From the NCBI GenBank assembly GCA_937925095.1, contig CALEXX010000045.1, positions 32,998 to 96,997 of the forward strand: a stretch of DNA of 64,000 nt. Direction: 5' to 3'. The DNA comes from an uncultured Leptotrichia sp. GTDB lineage: Bacteria; Fusobacteriota; Fusobacteriia; Fusobacteriales; Leptotrichiaceae. A program made the translations under genes and the position numbers. This document shows positions 9,333 to 16,105 of this stretch, one piece after another; position 1 is the stretch's first letter, and every line of letters begins with the position of its first letter. The notes beneath the pieces are model-generated. The model was not told the origin of the DNA. It searched no databases and worked only from the letters and a program-made list of their open reading frames with translations.

Positions 9333-10030
9333 AATAGTTTTAACCCCCTGTTTTTATCCACCTTTTTTTCTAATTTCCCTTTATTATTTTTTCCTTCAGA
9401 GATTTTATCCTGACTTTCATCACCTAATATCTTTTTTAGAAAAGATTTACGGTGATATTTACAAGGTCCCTTTTCAAGCAATATTTCCCTATGTAATTTC
9501 GTTCCATATCCTTTGTGCTTTGCAAAGCCATATTCAGGAAACTCTTTATCTACTTCCAGCATCATTCTGTCCCTTGTAACTTTTGCCACAATTGATGCCG
9601 CCGCAATAGACAATGATTTTGCATCTCCTTTTATTACTTCTTCCTGTTTTCCGCTATACCCTTTTATTTTATGGTTTCCATCCACTAGAACCACATCAAA
9701 TTCAGCTTTTTTAGTCACCTGGCTGATTGCCTTTCTCATTGCGGAAAAAGTTGCATTCAGTATATTTACTTCGTCAATTTCCTTTTCATCAGAAATCCCT
9801 ATTCCAACTATGCATTTTTCCATTATAATTTCAAAAAGTTTTTCCCTTTTTTTCTCTGTCAGTTTCTTTGAATCATTTATTCCATCAAGTTCAGAAAAAT
9901 ATTCAGGAATTATAACAGCTCCAGCTACCACTGCTCCGGCAAGAGGCCCTCTTCCCGCCTCATCTACACCTAACACTGTTCCTTCATATGTTTCATCAAA
10001 TTCCCTTAAATTATTCATTTTATCTTCCAT
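9329..10030 (-). CDS. rnhB: Ribonuclease HII
   Basis: A 233-residue RNase HII, the enzyme that cuts RNA in RNA-DNA hybrids and removes single ribonucleotides from DNA. Conserved features are GVDEAGRGPLAGAVVAGAV (first catalytic Asp and Glu), INDSKKLTEKKRE, VLVDGNHKI and SIAAASIVAKVTRDRMM, plus the HKGYGTKLH region. The C-terminal 30 residues are a Lys-rich tail beyond the usual domain. The start may be ATG at 10018 (MNNLREF), which has GGAAGA before it. Confidence 0.95.
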   Translation of the reverse strand: MEDKMNNLREFDETYEGTVLGVDEAGRGPLAGAVVAGAVIIPEYFSELDGINDSKKLTEKKREKLFEIIMEKCIVGIGISDEKEIDEVNILNATFSAMRKAISQVTKKAEFDVVLVDGNHKIKGYSGKQEEVIKGDAKSLSIAAASIVAKVTRDRMMLEVDKEFPEYGFAKHKGYGTKLHREILLEKGPCKYHRKSFLKKILGDESQDKISEGKNNKGKLEKKVDKNRGLKLF

Positions 10031-10033
10031 TCA

Positions 10034-10963
10034 TTAACCTATTATTTCATCTATTTTCAAATCTGATTTTTTTAATGCCTTTTGAAAATCTTCCGGTATT
10101 TCTCCTGTAAATTCCATTTGGTGTCCTGTTACAGGATGTAAAAATTCAAGCTTGTATGCGTGAAGCATCTGTCTTTTTTCATTATCTTTTCTTCCATATA
10201 CACTATCTCCCAATATTGGATATCCAAGATGCCTCATATGAACCCTTATCTGATGTGTTCTCCCTGTTTCAATATTTACCTTTACAAGCGTAAATAAATT
10301 ATTCTGGGAAACTACTTTATAATTTGTTATTGCATTTTTTCCCTTTGTAATGTCATCAATAACAGTCATTTTCTTTCTGTCATTTTTATCTCTTCCTATT
10401 TGAGTGACAATTTTGCCTTCACTTTTATTGAGTTTTCCCTTTAATATTGCCAGATATGTTTTCCTAATTTTCTTTTCCTGAAACATTTCTGTGAGTGTAG
10501 TATGAACTTTATCATTTTTCGCAATTACAATAAGGCCACTTGTGTCCTTATCCAGCCTGTGGACTATACCTGGCCTTATTTCCCCATTTATACCTGATAA
10601 ATCTTTTATATGATATAAAATAGCATTTACAAGCGTTCCTGAATAATGACCATGCGCAGGATGAACAACCAGTCCCGCCTGCTTATTAATCACAGCTATA
10701 TCAGAATCTTCATAAACAATATCAATTTTTATATTTTCAGGCTTAATTTCCGTTGTTTCAGCTTCAGGAACTTCAATTACAATTTCATCATTTTCTTCAA
10801 TTTTATATGAAGACTTTGTTGCTTTCCCATTTACTGTTATATTCTTATCTTTTATCAGCTGCTGTATTCTCGTCCTTGTAAATTCTGTCTTTCCTGATAA
10901 AAAACTGTCAATTCTCTCTCCCGTTTCTTCATCAGAAACATCTATTATTAATTTTGATTCCAT
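10034..10963 (-). CDS. rluD: Ribosomal large-subunit pseudouridine synthase, RluD type
   Basis: A 309-residue RluA/RluD-family enzyme. An S4 RNA-binding domain covers about residues 12-75 (RIDSFLSGKTEFTRTRIQQL). The catalytic motif HRLDKDTSGLIVIAK carries the nucleophile Asp. The C-terminal GRTHQIRVHMRHLGYPILGD is also typical. RluD makes pseudouridines in helix 69 of 23S rRNA; the exact target here is inferred from similarity. The gene is upstream of rnhB and yraN with tight spacing, so these are probably cotranscribed. Confidence 0.93.
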   Translation of the reverse strand: MESKLIIDVSDEETGERIDSFLSGKTEFTRTRIQQLIKDKNITVNGKATKSSYKIEENDEIVIEVPEAETTEIKPENIKIDIVYEDSDIAVINKQAGLVVHPAHGHYSGTLVNAILYHIKDLSGINGEIRPGIVHRLDKDTSGLIVIAKNDKVHTTLTEMFQEKKIRKTYLAILKGKLNKSEGKIVTQIGRDKNDRKKMTVIDDITKGKNAITNYKVVSQNNLFTLVKVNIETGRTHQIRVHMRHLGYPILGDSVYGRKDNEKRQMLHAYKLEFLHPVTGHQMEFTGEIPEDFQKALKKSDLKIDEIIG

Positions 10964-11053
10964 TCTAATTTTTTCCTCGCCATTTATCTTTTTAATTTAC
11001 ATTTCAAGGTTATTTTATCCATTAATCCAACATATCATTATAGATTTTTAAAC

Positions 11054-11470
11054 TTAGCTTTCATCATCACACTTCTGGAAAATACTCATTTTTTCTGAAT
11101 AATTTCTGTTATGATGATTTCTTATTAATAATGCAAGTTCAGTGTCTATATTCTTTATTTTTTCATATCCTCTTTCAGCATGTTCCCTCAATGGTGTCTT
11201 TATTTTAAATTTATGTAGAACTCTCGTTATCATTGAAGTTTTTCCCTTCCCACAATCATGAAGAAGTGCAAGCTTCAAATATATAATTTCATTCTTTAAA
11301 GTCGTTTCACTTAATTTTTTATACACTTCCAGTGAATGAAACTTATCGTATCTGTCCATTTCTAAAAATATCTTTTTTTCATCAGAATCAAGTATTTCAA
11401 TAACTTTATTCATAAAATTTTCATCAATCTTTGGAAAAAAGTACTCGATGCCTTTTCTTACAATATACAT
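11054..11470 (-). CDS. HD-domain phosphohydrolase-like protein
   Basis: A 138-residue protein with an HD metal-binding core: the first His at FHSLEVYKKL, the LLHDCGKGKT motif (HD pair) and a following H in REHAERGYE, then a later HHNRN. The spacing fits small HD hydrolases that act on nucleotides or phosphate esters, but the substrate cannot be told. The protein is complete with ATG at 11470. Confidence 0.8.
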   Translation of the reverse strand: MYIVRKGIEYFFPKIDENFMNKVIEILDSDEKKIFLEMDRYDKFHSLEVYKKLSETTLKNEIIYLKLALLHDCGKGKTSMITRVLHKFKIKTPLREHAERGYEKIKNIDTELALLIRNHHNRNYSEKMSIFQKCDDES

Positions 11471-11512
11471 ATTTTCCTCATTTCATTATACATTAACATT
11501 CTTAGATTTTAT

Positions 11513-12367
11513 TTATTTTTTTTCTTTAACGACTATATTTCCATATAATTTTTTCAAATTTTTTATATTTTTTCCTTTTTTCCCAATTAATCTGCCTTTA
11601 TTTCCTTTATTCACATAAAAAACAGAGAAATAATGATTCTTTTCTATTTTTTCTACATCTTCAATTATTTCTTCAATATCTCCATTTTTTAAAATCATTT
11701 TTTCCAGTTCATCTGAAAAATCCACCTTTACTAATGTCAAATACTCTCCAGGCAAAGGTTTCATATTCCCATTTAAAATAAAATTACTCATTATCCGCAC
11801 TTGTTGCGGAAGAAACCCATCTCCAGTAAAATAAAGTTTTCCTTCCTTATACTCAACTTCGATTTCCCTCACATGATTTTTAAGCTTTTCACCTTTTTTT
11901 GATGTAAATTTCTTAAAGTCTTTTTTTCCTGACAACTCCATGCAGTTTAAATTTATTTTTTCATCGGTATTTTTTATAAGTTTTTCCGGATACTCATAAA
12001 TATAATGTCTTCTTGCTATTAATTCAGGAAATTCTAAAAATGGAAGAGTTTTTTCAATTTTTAGTATCCTCAGACCATCTGCTTCCTTATATTCAAGCTT
12101 TTCAAATTCTATATAATGCTTTGAATTAATATAAAGCAGATTTTCCTTCGCACTTACATCCTTATCTGTTCTTCCCGCCTGCTGAATTCCCTTAAAAAAA
12201 TTTATATCATTTTTTTCGAGTAACTTTCTAAATTCAGATTTTATGCTTTTTTCATTCGGATTTTCATCAAAGGAACTGAATTTTCTCCCATCATACTCAA
12301 TATAAAATATATATCCAAAATATTCAGTATTTTCAAAATTTCTTATTACTTTTTCAATCTCTTCCAT
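11513..12367 (-). CDS. TruA-like tRNA pseudouridine synthase with C-terminal KH-like motif
   Basis: A 284-residue protein related to TruA. The N-terminal strand IFYIEYDGRKFSSF corresponds to the TruA opening, and QQAGRTDKDVSAKENLL contains the catalytic Asp in AGRTDKxV. FTGDGFLPQQVRIMSNFIL corresponds to the conserved F-L.-QVR region. TruA modifies positions 38-40 of tRNA. The last 35 residues (KGRLIGKKGKNIKNLKKLYG) carry a G-K-K-G loop like that of a KH RNA-binding domain, which is not part of standard TruA. The enzyme may therefore be a divergent paralogue with another target. Confidence 0.8.
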   Translation of the reverse strand: MEEIEKVIRNFENTEYFGYIFYIEYDGRKFSSFDENPNEKSIKSEFRKLLEKNDINFFKGIQQAGRTDKDVSAKENLLYINSKHYIEFEKLEYKEADGLRILKIEKTLPFLEFPELIARRHYIYEYPEKLIKNTDEKINLNCMELSGKKDFKKFTSKKGEKLKNHVREIEVEYKEGKLYFTGDGFLPQQVRIMSNFILNGNMKPLPGEYLTLVKVDFSDELEKMILKNGDIEEIIEDVEKIEKNHYFSVFYVNKGNKGRLIGKKGKNIKNLKKLYGNIVVKEKK

Positions 12368-12431
12368 TTAATTTTTCTCCTACAAGAATTCAAATACAAA
12401 AATTTAAGATTTTTTAAAGTATTTTCACTTT

Positions 12432-13097
12432 TTATGCTTTTATTTTTTCAATCAGTTCATTAACTGTATCAACTTTTATGTCTTCAGGAATATTTTCTTC
12501 ACCTTTTAAAGTACCAAATCCCCATTTACAGTAAACTACATCAACTCCTGAATTTTTTGCTGTCTGTACATCGACATCCATATCTCCAACATATAGTATT
12601 TCCTCTTTCCTAATACCAGTTTCTTCAGAAATTTTATCAACTCCATAAGAAGAGGGTTTTCTAGGGTGCTCTTTGTCGGAAGCTCCTATTATATCAACAA
12701 ATTTCCATTTTGAAAGATTTTTTTCAACTGTATCTAATGCCAGTCCATGATCCTTATTTGTCACAATCCCCGCCTTTATGTCGTTTTCTTCCAGAAAATC
12801 CAGTAAATTTGCAATTCCTTCGTACAGTTTCACATTGTAGTTATAGTGTTTCCTATAATGTTTTCTGAGTATTTCCTTCATCATTTCGGGGCTCACAGTG
12901 TTCTCATCATATTTTTCCATAGCAAAAACTTTATCTGCAATTCCTGCAATTCCATTTCCAATTAATCTACTACATTCTGTAAGTGAGTATGTTTTTAAAT
13001 TTAATTCCTCGAATGCAGAATTTACAGATTTTGCAATAGCTTCCAAAGTATCTGTCAATGTCCCGTCCAGATCGAATAAAACTAATTTATATTTCAT
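12432..13097 (-). CDS. HAD-family phosphatase, phosphoglycolate phosphatase-like
   Basis: A HAD-superfamily subclass IA hydrolase of about 221 residues. Motif I is LVLFDLDGTLTDT with the nucleophile and acid Asp residues; motif II is GIVTNKD; motif III Lys lies around EHPRKPSSYG; motif IV is LYVGDMDVDVQTAKNSG. The family includes Gph (2-phosphoglycolate) and PpaX (pyrophosphate), which cannot be separated by eye. I place the start at ATG 13097, preceded by AAAGGTGG; an upstream ATG at 13133 would add 12 residues with no support. Confidence 0.88.
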   Translation of the reverse strand: MKYKLVLFDLDGTLTDTLEAIAKSVNSAFEELNLKTYSLTECSRLIGNGIAGIADKVFAMEKYDENTVSPEMMKEILRKHYRKHYNYNVKLYEGIANLLDFLEENDIKAGIVTNKDHGLALDTVEKNLSKWKFVDIIGASDKEHPRKPSSYGVDKISEETGIRKEEILYVGDMDVDVQTAKNSGVDVVYCKWGFGTLKGEENIPEDIKVDTVNELIEKIKA

Positions 13098-13198
13098 TTT
13101 TCCACCTTTGTTATTTCCAATATTAACTTTCAATTATTATAATTAATTATAATTTTCTACTTTAAGCTTTTGTCTATTTTCTTGAAACAAATAGAAAA

Positions 13199-13432
13199 TT
13201 ATGCCTCTGCTGGAATTATATTCCCGTCATCATCTACAGGATTTCCTTCATCATCCACTTTTACAATCTTTATATTATCTAAATGACCTTTAAGACTTTC
13301 CTTGAATTTGTCAATGTAAAGTCTTCTATATTTTTCTCTTTCTTTTTTTTCTTCTTCTGTTAATTCCCTCTCTTTTGATAACTTTGTAAATTCATTTATT
13401 TTTTTTACTATTTCATCCATTTTTTTCACCAT
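13199..13432 (-). CDS. DUF896 (YnzC family) small protein
   Basis: A 77-residue protein with the DUF896 pattern: IVKKINEFTKLSKERELTEE followed by EREKYRRLYIDKFKESLKGHL. Members are short, helical, soluble proteins found in Firmicutes and fusobacteria, seen with SOS or stress genes in Bacillus, but without an agreed function. A C-terminal acidic tail of about 20 residues follows. No partner can be inferred from the neighbourhood. Confidence 0.85.
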   Translation of the reverse strand: MVKKMDEIVKKINEFTKLSKERELTEEEKKEREKYRRLYIDKFKESLKGHLDNIKIVKVDDEGNPVDDDGNIIPAEA

Positions 13433-13507
13433 TTTCCTTTCGGCTATCTATATCTATTTTATAAGTAAAGCTATTTTATTGTACCATATATTCGATACCT
13501 TTACAAC

Positions 13508-13537
13508 TTGAGAAACTCTATTCTATTGTGGTATACT
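13508..13537 (+). promoter_or_regulatory. Sigma-70-type promoter for the carbonic-anhydrase-like gene
   Basis: TTGAGA at 13508-13513 and TATACT at 13532-13537, 18 bases apart, with an extended TGG just before the -10 box. A long leader of about 70 bases leads to an AGGAGG site and the ATG at 13616. This is the only clear plus-strand promoter tied to a real gene in the window. Confidence 0.6.
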
Positions 13538-13615
13538 TTGGATAGTAAATTAATCAAAAATGATAAAATCAATTATGCTAAAAAGTAAAATTAAAATAAA
13601 CTAGGAGGTTTAACT

Positions 13616-13990
13616 ATGTTCTGTACTTTAATTTGTTGCATGGACGGGAGATTTATACACATAATCAATGAATATATCAGGGAAAATTATCGTTACGAAT
13701 ACGTAGATACCATTACCGATGCAGGCCCTGTCAACAAAATTGTCTATGATGACTATCTAAAATCTGTGGAGGATAAAATTGTACTTATTTCAATAAATAA
13801 ACATAAATCTGACCATATTTTCGTTGCTGGTCACAGTGACTGTGCAGGTTGTCCAACTGATGATGAAACACAGAAGGGGTATATAAAAAAATCTGTTACC
13901 ATGATTCATGAGCACTTACCTGGAATAGCCGTAACAGGTCTTTTTGTCACAGAAGACGGTAAAATGGAAGTTCTTATAGATTTTGTATAA
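13616..13990 (+). CDS. Small beta-carbonic-anhydrase-like protein
   Basis: A 124-residue protein, much shorter than the usual 190-230 residues of beta-carbonic anhydrases. It begins MFCTLICCMDGRFIH, matching the C-x-D-x-R zinc and catalytic dyad motif, and later has VAGHSDCAGCP, matching the H-x2-C zinc motif. The metal ligands therefore seem present, but the helices between are reduced. CO2 hydration is not certain; similar small proteins are annotated only as carbonic-anhydrase-like. AGGAGG precedes the ATG with proper spacing. It is the lone plus-strand gene and meets the 12-gene operon tail to tail with 17 bases between. Confidence 0.7.
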   Translation: MFCTLICCMDGRFIHIINEYIRENYRYEYVDTITDAGPVNKIVYDDYLKSVEDKIVLISINKHKSDHIFVAGHSDCAGCPTDDETQKGYIKKSVTMIHEHLPGIAVTGLFVTEDGKMEVLIDFV

Positions 13991-14007
13991 ATTTTATACT
14001 TCCAACT

Positions 14008-14925
14008 TTAATCATGAAAATTCAATGGATTTACAGGACTATCGTCTACAATAATTTCATAATGCAGATGAGGTCCTGTTGACATTCCTGTATTTCCAGT
14101 TTCTGCCACCTTTTCTCCATCTGAAACTCTTTGGCCTGCAACAACATCTATTTTACTTAAGTGGGCATACCGCACTTTTATTCCGTCACTTCCTTCAATT
14201 TCTACAAGATTTCCATAATTACCTCTTTTTCCGGCAAAAGTTACTATCCCTCTTATTCCAGCATATACAGGAGTTCCTAATGATACGGCAATATCCACTC
14301 CCCTATGAAATTTTACTGATTTTAGGATAGGATGATTTCTATTTCCAAATTTACTTGTTATTCTTCCAGATTTTACAGGCCACAAAATTTTCCCAAAATT
14401 TTTATTGTTAATATTTTCACTCTGAATATTCTGAATTCCTTGAACTTCATGATTATCTAGAATATTCTTTCCTTTTATATTTTCACTTATATCTTTTTTT
14501 ACACTGCTTTTATAATTTTTTTTATTAAGCTCATTAGTATTTCTCAATTCTGTAATAATATTGGCATATTCAGGAGTATCTTTTATTTTGATTATTCTAT
14601 TTCCTTTACTGCCTGCAATTTCTTCTCCTGTTATTTTTATTATTTCCTGCACCTTTTCTATCTTATTTATTTTTTCATCTTTAGCTATTTCTTCTGCTTT
14701 AATTTCAGATAATTTTTTTTCTTCAATATTAACAGCGTTCATTAATTTTTCTTCTATATTTTCTGTTATTTCTTCCTCAAAATATCCACTATTTATACTA
14801 ATTATCTGATTTATCTGAAAAAATATAGAAAATAGCAGTATAAAAATTATTATAAAACCTGCTATTTTTTCTATATCATATTGTGATTTTTTCCCTATAA
14901 TCCTAATTTCTGCACCATTTATCAT
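14008..14925 (-). CDS. Membrane-anchored M23 (LytM-type) peptidase
   Basis: A 305-residue protein with one N-terminal membrane span (about residues 19-41, IAGFIIIFILLFSIFFQ), a long Lys/Glu-rich linker of about 150 residues, and a C-terminal M23 domain. The zinc ligands are present: FHRGVD (H and D) and HLHYE, with SKFGNRNHP and GNTGMSTGPH around them, so it looks catalytically competent. Family members cut peptide cross-bridges in peptidoglycan. It is the last gene of the 12-gene operon and overlaps the HlyD-like gene by 4 bases, which ties it to that system. A plausible role is opening the cell wall locally for an envelope-spanning assembly (inference). Confidence 0.9.
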   Translation of the reverse strand: MINGAEIRIIGKKSQYDIEKIAGFIIIFILLFSIFFQINQIISINSGYFEEEITENIEEKLMNAVNIEEKKLSEIKAEEIAKDEKINKIEKVQEIIKITGEEIAGSKGNRIIKIKDTPEYANIITELRNTNELNKKNYKSSVKKDISENIKGKNILDNHEVQGIQNIQSENINNKNFGKILWPVKSGRITSKFGNRNHPILKSVKFHRGVDIAVSLGTPVYAGIRGIVTFAGKRGNYGNLVEIEGSDGIKVRYAHLSKIDVVAGQRVSDGEKVAETGNTGMSTGPHLHYEIIVDDSPVNPLNFHD

Positions 14926-16103
14926 TTTCCTTCCCCTTTTTCCAGCATTATTATTTCCCTTTTGTTTTTTTCTATCTCTTTTTCTTTCCTGTTGTTTTCA
15001 CTCTTTAACTTTTTCAATTTTTCTTCTTTTTCCCGTTTTTCCTCCTGTAAACTTCTTCTTTTTACAATTATGTTATTTCGAAGCTTATTATTTGGATTTT
15101 CTATTATTTCCAGCCCTTCTTTTATATCTTTTCCGTATATTTCTATCCTTTCTCCATTACTTATACCTAAGTATATTTCCTTTTCAGTAACTATATTTTC
15201 ACCATTAATCAAATAAATAAAAAATTTATTTTCATTTCCTTTTTTCTTCTGAACTACTGAACTTACCGGAACTGTAAGTACATTTTCCCTCTTCTGGTAA
15301 TACAGGTATATATCAAATGTTTCGTTTAACTTAAAATCTTTCCCTGAATTTACTAAAAATTCTAAAGTTTTAAACTCTTTTACTCCTGTATCATTTATTT
15401 TATAAAGTGTTGCTGGAATTTTCCCCTCTTTTTCTATTATATTTTCTACTTCTGCCTTACTTCCTATATTCAGATATTCACTTCTAGATAATTTCACAGG
15501 ATCACTTACTATTTTCAAATCACGATTTTTTACTAATAAAACAATCGGAAGATTTTTGCTGTTTGTTCCTCCTTTTACAGCATTAATTTTTACTATATAG
15601 CCATCTACAGGACTGACTACATTTCTCTGAATCAGGGCATCATTCTCCACAATTGTATTTAGGTCATCTTCAATAGCCTTTATTTCTCCTTTTATCTGCT
15701 GTAACTGATTTTTAACATCCATTCCAAGTTTATACTCTTCTTCCAGAAATCTAAGGTGTGATTTCTTTTCTGCCAGAATTCTTTTTTTATCTTTCATTTG
15801 ATTATCCACATTTTTTTGTTTATAATCACTGAATTTTATTATTACATCTCCTTTTTTTACTTTATCCCCTTCTTTAAAATATATTTCATCAATTCCCATC
15901 TGAATATCAATTCCAATAGCTATTAAATCTTTTGCTTCAGCTTTTCCCCTCATTTTTTCAAATATCTCAAGATTTTCCCTCCTTACCTTTTCCACTAAAA
16001 ATTTTTCATTTATTCTTGGGGTGCAGGTACCTATCATTAGTAAAACTATAAGAATGAATATAGAAGGCAGTAACCATATAATACTTTCTTTACTATTTTT
16101 CAT
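14922..16103 (-). CDS. HlyD-like membrane-fusion/adaptor protein
   Basis: A 393-residue protein with an N-terminal membrane span (about residues 8-25), then a split biotinyl-lipoyl-like domain (IYFKEGDKVKKGDVIIKF and NVVSPVDGYIVKINAVKGG) on both sides of a coiled-coil hairpin, a beta-barrel region, and a highly charged C-terminal coiled coil of about 45 residues. This is the plan of periplasmic adaptors that join an inner-membrane pump to an outer-membrane channel. No ABC exporter, RND pump or TolC is next to it, so its partner may be another part of this operon. The C-terminal coiled coil is an unusual addition. Starts two bases after the Hsp70-like stop. Confidence 0.8.
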   Translation of the reverse strand: MKNSKESIIWLLPSIFILIVLLMIGTCTPRINEKFLVEKVRRENLEIFEKMRGKAEAKDLIAIGIDIQMGIDEIYFKEGDKVKKGDVIIKFSDYKQKNVDNQMKDKKRILAEKKSHLRFLEEEYKLGMDVKNQLQQIKGEIKAIEDDLNTIVENDALIQRNVVSPVDGYIVKINAVKGGTNSKNLPIVLLVKNRDLKIVSDPVKLSRSEYLNIGSKAEVENIIEKEGKIPATLYKINDTGVKEFKTLEFLVNSGKDFKLNETFDIYLYYQKRENVLTVPVSSVVQKKKGNENKFFIYLINGENIVTEKEIYLGISNGERIEIYGKDIKEGLEIIENPNNKLRNNIIVKRRSLQEEKREKEEKLKKLKSENNRKEKEIEKNKREIIMLEKGEGK

Positions 16104-16105
16104 AA

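Noticed and set aside
9513..10037. Long plus-strand frame of 174 codons opposite rnhB
   Set aside because: Exactly antisense to a well-conserved enzyme; composition is what reverse reading gives in AT-rich DNA.
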